Shown here in pieces: positions 47,573 to 57,050 of a stretch of 64,000 nucleotides of DNA. Source of the DNA: Hyphomonadaceae bacterium JAD_PAG50586_4. GTDB lineage: Bacteria; Pseudomonadota; Alphaproteobacteria; Caulobacterales; Aquidulcibacteraceae. The position numbers and the translations under genes are program-made. Under the pieces are notes generated by a model. The model was not told where the DNA came from, did not search any database, and saw only the letters and a list, made by a program, of their open reading frames with translations. Where the stretch lies: positions 1,265,944 to 1,329,943 of the forward strand of contig CP096134.1 of assembly GCA_023242925.1 (NCBI GenBank), given 5' to 3'. Positions within the stretch are counted from its first letter, which is position 1; every line of letters starts with the position of its first letter.

Positions 47573-50500
47573 ATGCGGATCAACAAAGTTCAACTCGCGG
47601 GTTTGGCTGTTGCGCTCGCGGGCGTGGCGGCAGGGCCGGCGAAGGCCGAAGACGTCACCATTTCGACATCGACCACGACTCCACTTTCCACATCCGATCC
47701 CGTCGCGGGTGGCGCAGTCGCTGCGGGCGACATCACGGTCGCGAGCGGCGGGACGATCACGGTCACGGCGGGGCAAACAGCAATCACCGTCGATTCCAGC
47801 AATGACGTCACGATTGCGAGCGGCGGCCGTTTGGTGGCCACCGACCAAGACAACGTCACCGGCATTCTGATCGAGGGTGGCAATTCCGGTCTCATCAAGA
47901 ACGAAGGTCAGATCAATCTCACCGAAGCGTATGTCGGTGAAGACAGCGATGATGACGGCGATCTGGATGGTCCCTTCGCGGAGAGCTTGAATCTGCATGG
48001 CATCCGCCTCCAGGCGGGCCCTTCGTTCATCGGCGATATCTCAAGTTCAGGCACCATCTCCGTTGAAGGCAATCAGTCCTACGGCATTCGTCTGGACACG
48101 TTACTCGACAGTGACGCCACGTTCGATGGCTCTTTGACGAACACTGGCGTGCTCAACATTGTTGGCGACGATTCCTACGGTGTGGCCATTTTGGGCGATG
48201 CGACCGGCGGGACGGCCGGCGACGTACACATAGGCGGGACAGTCAATGTCCGCGGTGAGAACAGCACCGGCCTGTTGGTGGACGGTCAGATTGATGGGGC
48301 GCTGACCATCAACGGCTCTTGGAACGTGACTGGATATCGCAACGCGGTTCGTCCGCTTGAAGACGATGATTTTGACGCTGACGACATGCTGCAAGGCGGT
48401 TCGGCCATCCATATTCGTCACAACGTGGTCGGTGGCGTCACGGTTCAGGGCGTAGGCTTCGAGAACGATCTCGATGACGATGGCGACGGACTTGAAGATG
48501 GTGACGAGGACGAAACCAACGACAACGCCACCGCTTCGATTACGCTCTATGGCGAGGCGCCGGCGCTGTTTGTCGAGGCCGAAGCCGGCGAGAATCTCGT
48601 GCTTGGCGTCAACGGCAATGGCTACGGCTTGCAAGTACGCGGCGCGATCGCCACGAACGGCGTGTTCGACGGCATCACCGGTACCGGCATTTCGCTGCAG
48701 GGCGATTCTGCGGCCGCCACTGTCACTGTGAACGGGGGCATCGCGCTCGACAGCACTCTGGGCGCCACAGCCTGGAATGCGAATGCGACCGCACTTCACA
48801 TCGGTGATTGGGTGAATTCGCCCTTAGTGCTTTTGCGCGGCAATACCGTGACGAACGTGCAGACCGAAAACGTTTTCACCGCCTATGGTGTGCGCTTCGA
48901 CGGCGAGGCGGATGTGCCTGTCGTCGACAACCGCGGCACGATCCGCGCGCGCTTGTTCGGCGAGGCCGGCCATGCGGTCGTCTTTCACGACGCGGGCAGC
49001 TCGGTGCAAACGCTCTACAATTCGGGCTCCATCATCGCAGAGCATGTCCCAACGGATGACGATGTCACCGACGGCGTGCCGCCACCGGATGTGACAGGCG
49101 ATGAAGTCGCGATCGATTTCAGCGCCTCGACCAACAATCTGTTGATCTGGCAGCGCGACTTGCCGGACGAAACAGATGACGATTCCGAAGACGATCTTGA
49201 CGATCCGGCCATCCTGATTCAGGGCGACATTCTGCTCGGCGCGGGCAGTGACACGCTTCAACTCGACGCCGGCAGCATCATTGGCGACATTTCGTTCGGC
49301 GGCGGCGCTGACGTGTTCAACATCGGCAACGGAGCCGTCTTCCGCGGCCGCATCGACAACACGTCCGGGCTCGATATCAACGTCACCGACGGTGCGCTCC
49401 ATCATGGTGGCGGCGACACCAACATTTCGACCGCATTGTTCGATGCGGATTCAATTTTCGGCATCGTGCTGTCGCCTACGGCCGGGCAGAGCACGCACGT
49501 GATCGCCACAGGACAGGTGACGTTTGTCGATGGTTCGGTGATTGTGCCGGTTTTGCCGGTTGGCTTGCCGGACTCAAGCGATCCGGGTGAGTACATATTC
49601 TTGACCGCCGCTGGTGGTCTGGTTGGCGAGGAATTTGTTGTAGGCGATGTGACCGCGGACGGCACGCCTTACCTTTATGACCTTTCGATCGGCGTCGTGG
49701 CGGGTGATCCCAATTCGCTTGAAGCGAATTACGAGATGAAGACCACAACAGAGCTTGGTTTGACCTCCAACCAAACAGCTGCGTTCGATCCGCTGATTCA
49801 GGCGCTTCGTTTGGATGACGACGCGGCGGCGGCCTTCGCATCTCTCTCCACGCAGGCGGACTTCTTCGACGCCTACGACGACCTGATGCCGAGCTATTCT
49901 GGCGCGGCGGCGGAAATTGCTGCGACGTCCATCCAACAAATGCAGGGCGCTACAAGCAATCGCTTGGCCGCAACGCGTTTGCAGGGCCTCGATGAGGTGT
50001 CTATCTGGGCCCAGGAGATCGGCTATCTGGTGACGCGCACGCCCCCGACGGGCAACGGTCAAGAGTTTGAGGGCGCTGGCTTCGGCGTCGCTCTGGGTAT
50101 CGACGGCCCGCTGGAAAGCGGCGACCTGTTTGGCCTTTCGGCGTCGTTCGTGGCGTCCGAAGTTGAGGAAGCTGGGCGCCCGGAAGGTGAAATCGCATCG
50201 TGGTTTGGTCAGCTCAACGCTTATCTCGGCGCCGCACGGGGGCCGATCGACCTCGACTTCATTGCGGGTCTTGGCGCGGGCAAAACACAATCACGCCGTT
50301 TCGTGGAAATCGGTGACGATTTCCGCGCTGTAGCAGAAGGTGATTGGTGGGCGTTCGAAGGTCACGCCTCCGCGCGTGCTTCAGCGCCGATGCGCATGGC
50401 GGATTGGTTCATCGTCACGCCGCAAGCGGGCCTGACCTACGTGGCGCTCTCGGAACAAGCATATACAGAAGAGGGCGGCGGTTTGGCGATCGACTACGAT

Positions 50501-50836
50501 GTCGATAGCACCTTCTCTCAACGTCTGTGGGCGGATGCGGGCGTCGAATTCAGCGGCCGCTTCAATTGGGGTGCGCGCAACGTGATCGCGCCGCGCTTGT
50601 TCGTCGGCTATCGCGCCAACGTCATCGACGAAGAGGCCGAACGCACCGTGCGCTTCGTTTCGGGCGGCGACGACTTTACGCTGATCGATGAAGGCCTGGG
50701 CGACGGTGGCCCGATCGTGGGCATCGGTTTCGACGCCAGCAATGGCTATTCGACCTTCTCGCTCGGCTATGAAGGTGAGTTCGGCGATCAGATCGAGCGT
50801 CACAGCCTGAACGCGGCAATTCGATTCCGTTTCTAA
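47573..50836 (+). CDS. Autotransporter (type V secretion) with acidic passenger
   Basis: The protein is 1087 residues from ATG 47573, which has a GGACGGAG-like site and a signal ending AKAED. The passenger (to about residue 800) is built of short Gly/Asn/Thr/Val strand repeats typical of a beta-helix. It is interrupted by acidic loops such as DSDDDGDLDG and DLDDDGDGLEDGDEDE. The last ~280 residues form an autotransporter beta-barrel with VSIWAQEIGYLV near its start and a terminal IRFRF ending in Phe. It should reach the outer membrane and may bind Ca2+ or a surface. The target is unknown. It lies between c-di-GMP enzymes and a hybrid kinase. Confidence 0.9.
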   Translation: MRINKVQLAGLAVALAGVAAGPAKAEDVTISTSTTTPLSTSDPVAGGAVAAGDITVASGGTITVTAGQTAITVDSSNDVTIASGGRLVATDQDNVTGILIEGGNSGLIKNEGQINLTEAYVGEDSDDDGDLDGPFAESLNLHGIRLQAGPSFIGDISSSGTISVEGNQSYGIRLDTLLDSDATFDGSLTNTGVLNIVGDDSYGVAILGDATGGTAGDVHIGGTVNVRGENSTGLLVDGQIDGALTINGSWNVTGYRNAVRPLEDDDFDADDMLQGGSAIHIRHNVVGGVTVQGVGFENDLDDDGDGLEDGDEDETNDNATASITLYGEAPALFVEAEAGENLVLGVNGNGYGLQVRGAIATNGVFDGITGTGISLQGDSAAATVTVNGGIALDSTLGATAWNANATALHIGDWVNSPLVLLRGNTVTNVQTENVFTAYGVRFDGEADVPVVDNRGTIRARLFGEAGHAVVFHDAGSSVQTLYNSGSIIAEHVPTDDDVTDGVPPPDVTGDEVAIDFSASTNNLLIWQRDLPDETDDDSEDDLDDPAILIQGDILLGAGSDTLQLDAGSIIGDISFGGGADVFNIGNGAVFRGRIDNTSGLDINVTDGALHHGGGDTNISTALFDADSIFGIVLSPTAGQSTHVIATGQVTFVDGSVIVPVLPVGLPDSSDPGEYIFLTAAGGLVGEEFVVGDVTADGTPYLYDLSIGVVAGDPNSLEANYEMKTTTELGLTSNQTAAFDPLIQALRLDDDAAAAFASLSTQADFFDAYDDLMPSYSGAAAEIAATSIQQMQGATSNRLAATRLQGLDEVSIWAQEIGYLVTRTPPTGNGQEFEGAGFGVALGIDGPLESGDLFGLSASFVASEVEEAGRPEGEIASWFGQLNAYLGAARGPIDLDFIAGLGAGKTQSRRFVEIGDDFRAVAEGDWWAFEGHASARASAPMRMADWFIVTPQAGLTYVALSEQAYTEEGGGLAIDYDVDSTFSQRLWADAGVEFSGRFNWGARNVIAPRLFVGYRANVIDEEAERTVRFVSGGDDFTLIDEGLGDGGPIVGIGFDASNGYSTFSLGYEGEFGDQIERHSLNAAIRFRF

Positions 50837-50850
50837 TCCGGTTCAAAAAG

Positions 50851-50880
50851 CGGGCGCGGGGCCTCTCCGGCCCCCGCCCG
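50851..50880 (+). terminator. GC-rich hairpin after the autotransporter
   Basis: A stem of about 12 bp with one bulge (arms near 50851-50863 and 50869-50880) has a 5-base loop. It lies 15 bases past the stop. No U-tract follows on the plus strand, so termination may need help. Confidence 0.45.
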
Positions 50881-50917
50881 GCTTGAACTTCTCGCGCGAA
50901 CACCGTACCGCCAAAAT

Positions 50918-53233
50918 ATGGGTACGGGTCAGGATGATGCCGCCGAACCGTCCGGCGCGCCTCGGGGCGATGCGCTGACGGCGCAATTGCGCGCCAGCCT
51001 CGAAAGCATGCCTGACGCCTTCGTGCTGCTCGATCACGAATGGCGCTTCACCTACGTCAATGCCAAGGCCGAGCGCCAATTGCAGCGCGGGCGTGAGACG
51101 TTGCTCGGCAAGACCATCTGGTCGGCGTACCCGGTCGTAGTGGGCTCGCTCGCGGAGACTGAATATCGCCGCATCATGCGCGACGGCGGCCACACCACGT
51201 TCGAAGTCGACTATGCGCTGAATAGCGCCCGCGTCGAAGTGCGCGCGTTCCGCACCGAGAATATGGGGCTGGCGCTCTATCTGCGCGACATTTCCAAAGC
51301 GCATGGCGTGCAACAGCAGATGCGTTTGTTGCAGGCGGCGGTGTCTCAACTTGAGGACATTGTCTTAATCACCGAAGCCGCGAGGGACGACTCGCCGACG
51401 CCGGGCGTCGTGTTCGTCAACGAAGCGTTTGAGCGCATTACTGGTTACACCTACGCCGAGGTTCAGGGCCGCTCGCCGCAATTCATGCGCGGGCCGCTTA
51501 CGGATTTGGCGCTCCTTGAGCATATGCGTCTGCAATTGCGCGCGGGGCAGGCGACGCGCGCCGAGCTCATCTATCATACCAAGTCGGGCGCGCCGCTCTG
51601 GGTCGATTTGCAAATGACGCCATTCCGCGCGCCTACGGGTGAGGCGACGCATATCGTTATCGTCGCGCGTGAGATCAGCGAGCGTAAACGCGCCGAGCAA
51701 GCTCTCAAGCAATCCAACGAGCGTTTCCGCATCATCGCGCAGGCGACCGCGGATGTCGTGTGGGATTGGGATCTCGTCGACGACACGATCTGGTGGGGCG
51801 ACGGGATGCGCACGCGGTTCGGCTACGCTTATGACCAGACGCCGCAAATTGGCGAGAGCTGGGTGCAGCATATCCATCCGGACGATCGCGATCGCGTCGT
51901 CACCGGTATTCACGCTGTCATCGACGGCGGTGACCAATTGTGGACCGACGAGTATCGGTTCGTGCGCGCTGATGGTTCGTCTGCGCAGGTCTCGGATCGC
52001 GGCTTTGTAATACGGAACGACAACGACGTGGCCGTGCGCATGGTCGGCGCCATGCTGGACGTGACTGAGCAGCGCGAATTGGAATCGCAATTGCGCCAGT
52101 CGCAGCGGCTGGAGGCGGTGGGGCAGCTCACCGGCGGCGTTGCGCACGACTTCAACAATCTGCTGACCGTGATCCTGTCGAACGCCGAGCTGCTTGAGAT
52201 AAAGCTGGCCGGCAATGAGCAGATGCATGCGCTGGCGGAGATGACACGCATCGCGGCCGAGCGTGGCGCAGAGCTCACGAGCCGTCTGTTGTCCTTCTCG
52301 CGCCGCCAAGCGTTGGATCCGAAGGCGACCGATGTGGCGCAGCTGGCGCGCGGCATGGAGGGCTTGCTCAAGCGTGCGCTGGGCGAGCACGTCGAAGTGC
52401 GGATCAGCGCGACCGACGATCTATGGGATGCACTTATCGATAAGCTGCAGCTCGAAAGCGCTATTCTCAATCTGTGTATCAATGCGCGCGATGCGATGCC
52501 GGACGGCGGCACGGTGAGCATCGAACTGGCGAACGTCTGCCTATTGGCGGACGGCAATGGCGGCGCAGCTGGCGATTATGTTGTGGTGTGTGTGGGCGAC
52601 ACCGGCGCCGGCATGGACGAGCCGACTAAGGCGCGCGCGTTCGAGCCGTTTTTCACGACCAAGGAGATCGGCAAGGGCTCGGGTCTGGGCTTGTCGATGG
52701 TGTATGGCTTCGTCACCCAATCCAAAGGCCGCATCGAGATCGACACGCAGGTCGGAGAGGGTACGCGGATCAAGCTCTACTTGCCGCGCGCTCGGGACGG
52801 CGAGCAGGTCGTGGACGAAGCTGGAATTGGCGATGATTTCGTCACAGGCCATGAGCGCGTATTGCTGGTGGAAGACGATGATCTCGTCCGCGTGCAGGTC
52901 GCCAACGAATTGCGCGAGATGGGCTATCGCGTGGTCACGGCGCGACATGGCGCTGAAGCGATTGAATTGCTGCGCGCAGACACCGCGTTTGATCTGCTGT
53001 TCACCGATGTGGTGATGCCGGGCGGTGTGAATGGGCGGCAATTGGCCGATGCGGCGCGAGAGCTCGTGCCCGGCCTGCCAGTGCTCTATACTTCGGGTAA
53101 TCCCGACATCGTGCTGGCCGAAGAGGGGCGTTTGGCCTCTGGCACGCATTTGCTGCGCAAGCCTTACCGCCGTCGTGAACTGGGCGCTAAGCTACGCCAA
53201 GCGCTCGCCGGTCGTTCGCAGAACGGGGCTTGA
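50918..53233 (+). CDS. Multi-PAS hybrid histidine kinase with receiver domain
   Basis: The protein is 771 residues with no membrane helix. Three PAS domains (about 25-130, 135-265, 270-395) are visible. The second carries GVVFVNEAFERITGYTY and the third a PAC-type ending AMLDVTEQRELE. HisKA has H410 in GGVAHDFNNLLTVI. The ATPase has LNLCINARDAM, GDTGAGM and GSGLGLSMVYGF. The C-terminal receiver has D697 in LLFTDVVMPGG. This kinase type with VAHDFNNLL is common in alphaproteobacterial PAS hybrid kinases, including light or redox sensors, but no LOV cysteine motif is evident. The ending RKPYRRREL is typical. Confidence 0.92.
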   Translation: MGTGQDDAAEPSGAPRGDALTAQLRASLESMPDAFVLLDHEWRFTYVNAKAERQLQRGRETLLGKTIWSAYPVVVGSLAETEYRRIMRDGGHTTFEVDYALNSARVEVRAFRTENMGLALYLRDISKAHGVQQQMRLLQAAVSQLEDIVLITEAARDDSPTPGVVFVNEAFERITGYTYAEVQGRSPQFMRGPLTDLALLEHMRLQLRAGQATRAELIYHTKSGAPLWVDLQMTPFRAPTGEATHIVIVAREISERKRAEQALKQSNERFRIIAQATADVVWDWDLVDDTIWWGDGMRTRFGYAYDQTPQIGESWVQHIHPDDRDRVVTGIHAVIDGGDQLWTDEYRFVRADGSSAQVSDRGFVIRNDNDVAVRMVGAMLDVTEQRELESQLRQSQRLEAVGQLTGGVAHDFNNLLTVILSNAELLEIKLAGNEQMHALAEMTRIAAERGAELTSRLLSFSRRQALDPKATDVAQLARGMEGLLKRALGEHVEVRISATDDLWDALIDKLQLESAILNLCINARDAMPDGGTVSIELANVCLLADGNGGAAGDYVVVCVGDTGAGMDEPTKARAFEPFFTTKEIGKGSGLGLSMVYGFVTQSKGRIEIDTQVGEGTRIKLYLPRARDGEQVVDEAGIGDDFVTGHERVLLVEDDDLVRVQVANELREMGYRVVTARHGAEAIELLRADTAFDLLFTDVVMPGGVNGRQLADAARELVPGLPVLYTSGNPDIVLAEEGRLASGTHLLRKPYRRRELGAKLRQALAGRSQNGA

Positions 53234-53284
53234 GCGGCGCGCGTCTGCGTGCAGAGTTCGCGTCAGAAATGCGGTGGGGCGACC

Positions 53285-55021
53285 ATGAAATTTCGTGAGA
53301 TTGTTTGCGCGGCGGCGCTCGTGTGGGCGCTGGCGGCTTTGGCGCAGACGCCCAGTGCAGCGGACCAGCGGCTGCAGGCCCTTTACGAGAGCGATTGGGC
53401 TTGGAGCATGCGCGAGTTCGCGCAGATCGACGACGGCGAAGGCGGCATCACCGATGACGATCATCTGCCGAGCGTGACGCCGGCCGCGCAAGTGCGCCGC
53501 ACCGCGCACTGGCAAGAGGCGCTGGCGGCGCTCAACGCCATCCCCGCTGAGCAATTGTCGCAAGGCGAGCGCGTCAATGCGGCGGTCTTGCGCACCAATC
53601 TGGACATCGCCATTGCCGACGCGCGTTTCCGCGAATGGGAGATGCCGTTCAACAGCGATTCCTCGTTTTGGTCGTATCTGGCGGAACGTCAGCAATTGCG
53701 CGATGCGGCCGCGTACCGGCGCTATCTCGGCCGCATGCGCGACACGCCGCGCTATTTCCGCGAGCAGATCGCCAACATGCGCGCAGGGCTCGCGCGCGGG
53801 TTCAGCGTGCCGCGTGTGACCTTGGAAGGTCGCGATCAATCGATCGCCTCGTTCACGGATGGCAATATCGAGCGCAATCCGTTCTACGCCCCGTTTGCGA
53901 CGATGCCCGCGATCATTCCAGCGGCCGAGCAGGAAGCGCTCCGGCGCGAAGCGCGGAGCGCGATCCAGAGCGCGGTGATCCCAGCCTACCAAAGCCTGCT
54001 GCGCTTCTATCGCAACGATTATCTGTTGCGCGCCCGTACCAGCATCGGCGCAAGTGAAATGCCGAATGGCGCTGAATATTACGCCGCCCAAATCCGCGAA
54101 TACACCACGCTCGATATGAGCGCTGAGGAGGTGCATCAGCTTGGCTTGCGCGAAGTGGCGCGGATCGAAGCGGAGATGCAAAATGTGATGCGCGAAGCGG
54201 GTTTCGCCGGCACGCTCACGGAATTCATCGCCTTCCTACGCACCGATCCGCAATTTTACGCGCGCACGCCTGACGAATTGATGATGACGTCGGCATGGGT
54301 GGCCAAGCGCACGGACGAGCGCATCGGCGACGTGATCGGGCTTTTGCCGCGCCGCCGCTTTGGCATCGTGCCGGTGCCGGATGCGATCGCGCCGTTCTAC
54401 ACGGCCGGCCGCGGCGGCCTGCGTTCGTGCATGATGAACACGTACAATCTGCCGAGCCGCCCGCTCTATAACATTCCGGCACTCACGCTGCACGAATGCG
54501 CGCCGGGTCATTCGATGCAAGCCGCACTCGCCGAAGAGCGCGAGGCGATGCCGGCGTTTCGGCGCTACACGTATTTCTCAGGCTATGGCGAAGGCTGGGG
54601 GCTCTATTCCGAATATCTCGGCATCGAGCTCGGCATTTATCGCACGCCATACGAAACTTTCGGCCGCTTGAGTTACGAGATGTGGCGCGCCGCCCGGCTC
54701 GTGATTGATACGGGCATCCACCAATATGGTTGGTCGCGCCAGCAAGCGATCGACTATCTCGCCAGCCACACCGCGCTCTCGCAGCACGAGGTGGAGACCG
54801 AGATCGATCGTTACATTTCTTGGCCAGGGCAGGCGTTGGCGTACAAGCTCGGTGAGATCACCATCCGACGCTTGCGTGGCGAAGCTGAGGCCGCACTCGG
54901 CGAACGCTTCGATCCGCGTCCATTCCATGACGAAATTCTAGCGCTCGGCTCGGTGCCGCTCTCTGCGCTGGAAGAGCACATGCGCCGCTACATCGCCGCG
55001 CGTCAGCCGGAGCCGCACTAG
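53285..55021 (+). CDS. DUF885 family metallopeptidase-like protein
   Basis: The protein is 578 residues from ATG 53285. A signal peptide ends ALAQ, so it is probably periplasmic. A helical body with DDHLPSVTPAAQVRR leads to a gluzincin-like zinc site HECAPGH (403-409) and GYGEGWGLYSEYLG downstream, which supplies the third ligand. The ending PRPFHDEILALGSVPL is typical of DUF885, which are uncharacterised peptidases related to carboxypeptidase Taq-type folds. The stop is shared with NnrU in a CTAG. Confidence 0.88.
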   Translation: MKFREIVCAAALVWALAALAQTPSAADQRLQALYESDWAWSMREFAQIDDGEGGITDDDHLPSVTPAAQVRRTAHWQEALAALNAIPAEQLSQGERVNAAVLRTNLDIAIADARFREWEMPFNSDSSFWSYLAERQQLRDAAAYRRYLGRMRDTPRYFREQIANMRAGLARGFSVPRVTLEGRDQSIASFTDGNIERNPFYAPFATMPAIIPAAEQEALRREARSAIQSAVIPAYQSLLRFYRNDYLLRARTSIGASEMPNGAEYYAAQIREYTTLDMSAEEVHQLGLREVARIEAEMQNVMREAGFAGTLTEFIAFLRTDPQFYARTPDELMMTSAWVAKRTDERIGDVIGLLPRRRFGIVPVPDAIAPFYTAGRGGLRSCMMNTYNLPSRPLYNIPALTLHECAPGHSMQAALAEEREAMPAFRRYTYFSGYGEGWGLYSEYLGIELGIYRTPYETFGRLSYEMWRAARLVIDTGIHQYGWSRQQAIDYLASHTALSQHEVETEIDRYISWPGQALAYKLGEITIRRLRGEAEAALGERFDPRPFHDEILALGSVPLSALEEHMRRYIAARQPEPH

Positions 55022-55715
55022 TTCGCGAACAGCCGTAGGAATTGGCCGTGCGTGAGCATGATGGCCAGCGACACCGCGACGCCCAAAAGCCCGCGCCAGC
55101 CGATCTCGCCCAGCGCGAGCTTGTTGCGGCCCTGGGCGATCGCGGCGAAGGGCGCATTTGAGGTGACGTCGGCGAAACGGTCCCAGGCCTCGGCGTCGCG
55201 GGCGCGACCTTTGCGGTCGATCGAGCGGGCGCCGAACAAGGCCATCAAGGCTAGCGCCCCGAACAGCATGATGGCGAAGCGCTCACCGTTGAGGAGGAGG
55301 TGGCCCACCCCCAGATGGCGACGCCCCAGAGGAAGGGGTGGCGGGTGATGCGCAGCACGCCACGGGCGGGCTCTGCTTGCGCTAGGGATTTGCTCTCGAA
55401 GCCGGCATAGGTCGGCCCAGGCGATAGCACGCCCGTCACGGCCAAGGCGGCGCCCAGGGACGAGAAGAAATAGCCCGGCCAGCGCGCCAAATCCGGCGGC
55501 AGCCAGAGCATTTCATTCAGGGGATCAAAGGGATCGGCCCGCATCTCTTGGTAGCCGAAGACCAACCAGGCGAGCAGCGCGAGCGACGCCAACGAAAAGA
55601 TACCCCGATAGGGCCATTCGCCAATCGCCCCGACGAGCCGGGCGCGCAAGCCGGTGGCTGAGATGCCGACATGGATCAGGACAAAGCCCGCCAGCGCCCA
55701 GGCAAAGTCGTTCAT
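55018..55715 (-). CDS. NnrU family membrane protein (frameshifted at G5)
   Basis: The ATG at 55715 begins MNDFAWALAGFVLIHVG. The first frame covers four helices and SKSLAQAEPARGVLRITRHPFLWGVAIWGW, a methyltransferase-like membrane motif. At the C5 run 55308-55312 (G5 on the coding strand) it shifts and continues GHLLLNGERFAIML, SIDRKGRARDAEAW and a final helix. One extra G restores IWGVGHLLLNGE. NnrU proteins are linked to denitrification in some bacteria but are related to isoprenylcysteine methyltransferases. The role here is unknown. Confidence 0.85.
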
Positions 55716-55827
55716 GCGCGTTCCTCCCGCCAGGCAAACTCGCGCGGGCAGGCCCGCCGCACAAGGCGACAAAGCCGCACTGGACGAACCGCGCCAATCT
55801 GCTTATGTCCGGGGCCTTCGCGATTCC

Positions 55828-55903
<76 letters not shown>

Positions 55904-55967
55904 TCGCTGTCAACGCAGTCTTATGTTTTCAACCTCGCCTTAAACCGCACGGTGGAGAACATGCGTC

Positions 55968-56282
55968 ATGACCATTCTCGACCGTGCGCATTTCGATCAC
56001 ATGACGGGCGCTGACCGGGCGTTGCAGCTGGAAGTGCTCGGGCTGTTTCGTCGGCAGGTGGCGAGCTGGCGTGGCGCCTTTGCGTCGGGCGAGGGATGGC
56101 GCGAGTCGGTGCACACGATGAAGGGCTCGGCGCGCGGGATTGGCTTTACGCAACTTGCGGCGGCGTGCGAGGCGGCGGAGCAGGCCGACGAAGCTGGGCG
56201 TGCGGCTGCGTTGGCGCAGGTTGAGGCGGCTTTGAGCGAAGCGCTGGTCGCCTTGGAGCAATTCGCCACTGACGCGGCCTAG
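55968..56282 (+). CDS. Hpt (histidine phosphotransfer) domain protein
   Basis: The protein is 104 residues forming a four-helix bundle. The phospho-accepting H49 is in SVHTMKGSARGIG, the canonical Hpt signature. It would relay phosphate between a hybrid kinase receiver and a response regulator. Two hybrid kinases lacking their own Hpt domain are encoded at 38828-41560 and 50918-53233, so this is a plausible shared partner, though that is inference. It lies 64 bases after the tRNA. Confidence 0.9.
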   Translation: MTILDRAHFDHMTGADRALQLEVLGLFRRQVASWRGAFASGEGWRESVHTMKGSARGIGFTQLAAACEAAEQADEAGRAAALAQVEAALSEALVALEQFATDAA

Positions 56283-56306
56283 CGTTTTCGCGCTAATCTG
56301 GCGCGC

Positions 56307-56708
56307 ATGGCCGCAGAGATTTTCACGCAGCGCTTTCCGGTGGACGCCGCCGACATCGACGAGCTCGGGCACGTCAACAATATCGTCTATTTGCGCTACG
56401 CCCAGGATATCGCCATCGCACATTGGCGCGCACGCGCGACCGAAGCGATGATCGCGGGCTTTGTCTGGGTCGTGAATCGTCACGAAGTCGATTATCGCGC
56501 GCAGCTGCAGCTTGGCGACGATGTGGAAGTACGCACATGGGTGGCGGACGAACCGCGCGGACCGATGTGGCCGCGCTTTGTCGACATCTATAAAATCGGC
56601 AGCGATAAGCCCGCGGCGCAGATCAAATCGACCTGGTGTATGCTCGACGCGCAGACCCGCAAACTGAAGCGCGTGCCGCTGGATTTGGTGCAGCGTTTTT
56701 CGAGCTAG
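56307..56708 (+). CDS. Acyl-CoA thioesterase, 4-hydroxybenzoyl-CoA (YbgC/FadM) type
   Basis: The protein is 133 residues with a single hotdog domain. The family motif DIDELGHVNNIVYLRY contains the active-site Asp, and VDYRAQLQLGDDVEVRTWV follows. It hydrolyses acyl-CoA thioesters in the cytoplasm. The chain specificity is unknown. Its stop abuts the stop of the convergent DUF4282 gene with no spacer. Confidence 0.9.
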   Translation: MAAEIFTQRFPVDAADIDELGHVNNIVYLRYAQDIAIAHWRARATEAMIAGFVWVVNRHEVDYRAQLQLGDDVEVRTWVADEPRGPMWPRFVDIYKIGSDKPAAQIKSTWCMLDAQTRKLKRVPLDLVQRFSS

Positions 56709-57017
56709 TCAGAATTGCGAATAATCCGGCAGGCGATCGCGGATTTCGCCCATGCGTTCGTAGGCCAAGAACGCCAACATGAAGAGCTCACAAAGGAAGC
56801 GCCAATAGACGACGGCGACGGCGCCAATCGCTGGCGCTGCGATCAATTGCATCGCGCCTTGGCCGACATTGCCGGTAAACACCGACATGAGGCCGACGAA
56901 CATCGTCATGGCGACGAACAACACGAGGCCGACGAGGCCGACGTAATACACAAGCTTCACCAGCATCGGCCCGAGCAAACGGTCGAAGCCAATAAATCGT
57001 TGCAGGATCGATTGCAT
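56709..57017 (-). CDS. DUF4282-like membrane protein
   Basis: The protein is 102 residues with two to three membrane helices. The start LQRFIGFDRLLGPMLVKLVYY resembles DUF4282, and the conserved middle Y-W-R-F-L-C-E-L-F segment is present in VVYWRFLCELFML. It is a small inner-membrane protein of unknown role. The stop is adjacent to that of the thioesterase. Confidence 0.75.
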   Translation of the reverse strand: MQSILQRFIGFDRLLGPMLVKLVYYVGLVGLVLFVAMTMFVGLMSVFTGNVGQGAMQLIAAPAIGAVAVVYWRFLCELFMLAFLAYERMGEIRDRLPDYSQF

Positions 57018-57050
57018 CGCGCGCTCCCGAGAATCGCTTCGCCGATCCGA

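Noticed and set aside
47368..47586. Minus frame in the gap before the autotransporter
   Set aside because: No ribosome site was found, the composition is that of noise, and it overlaps the autotransporter start region.
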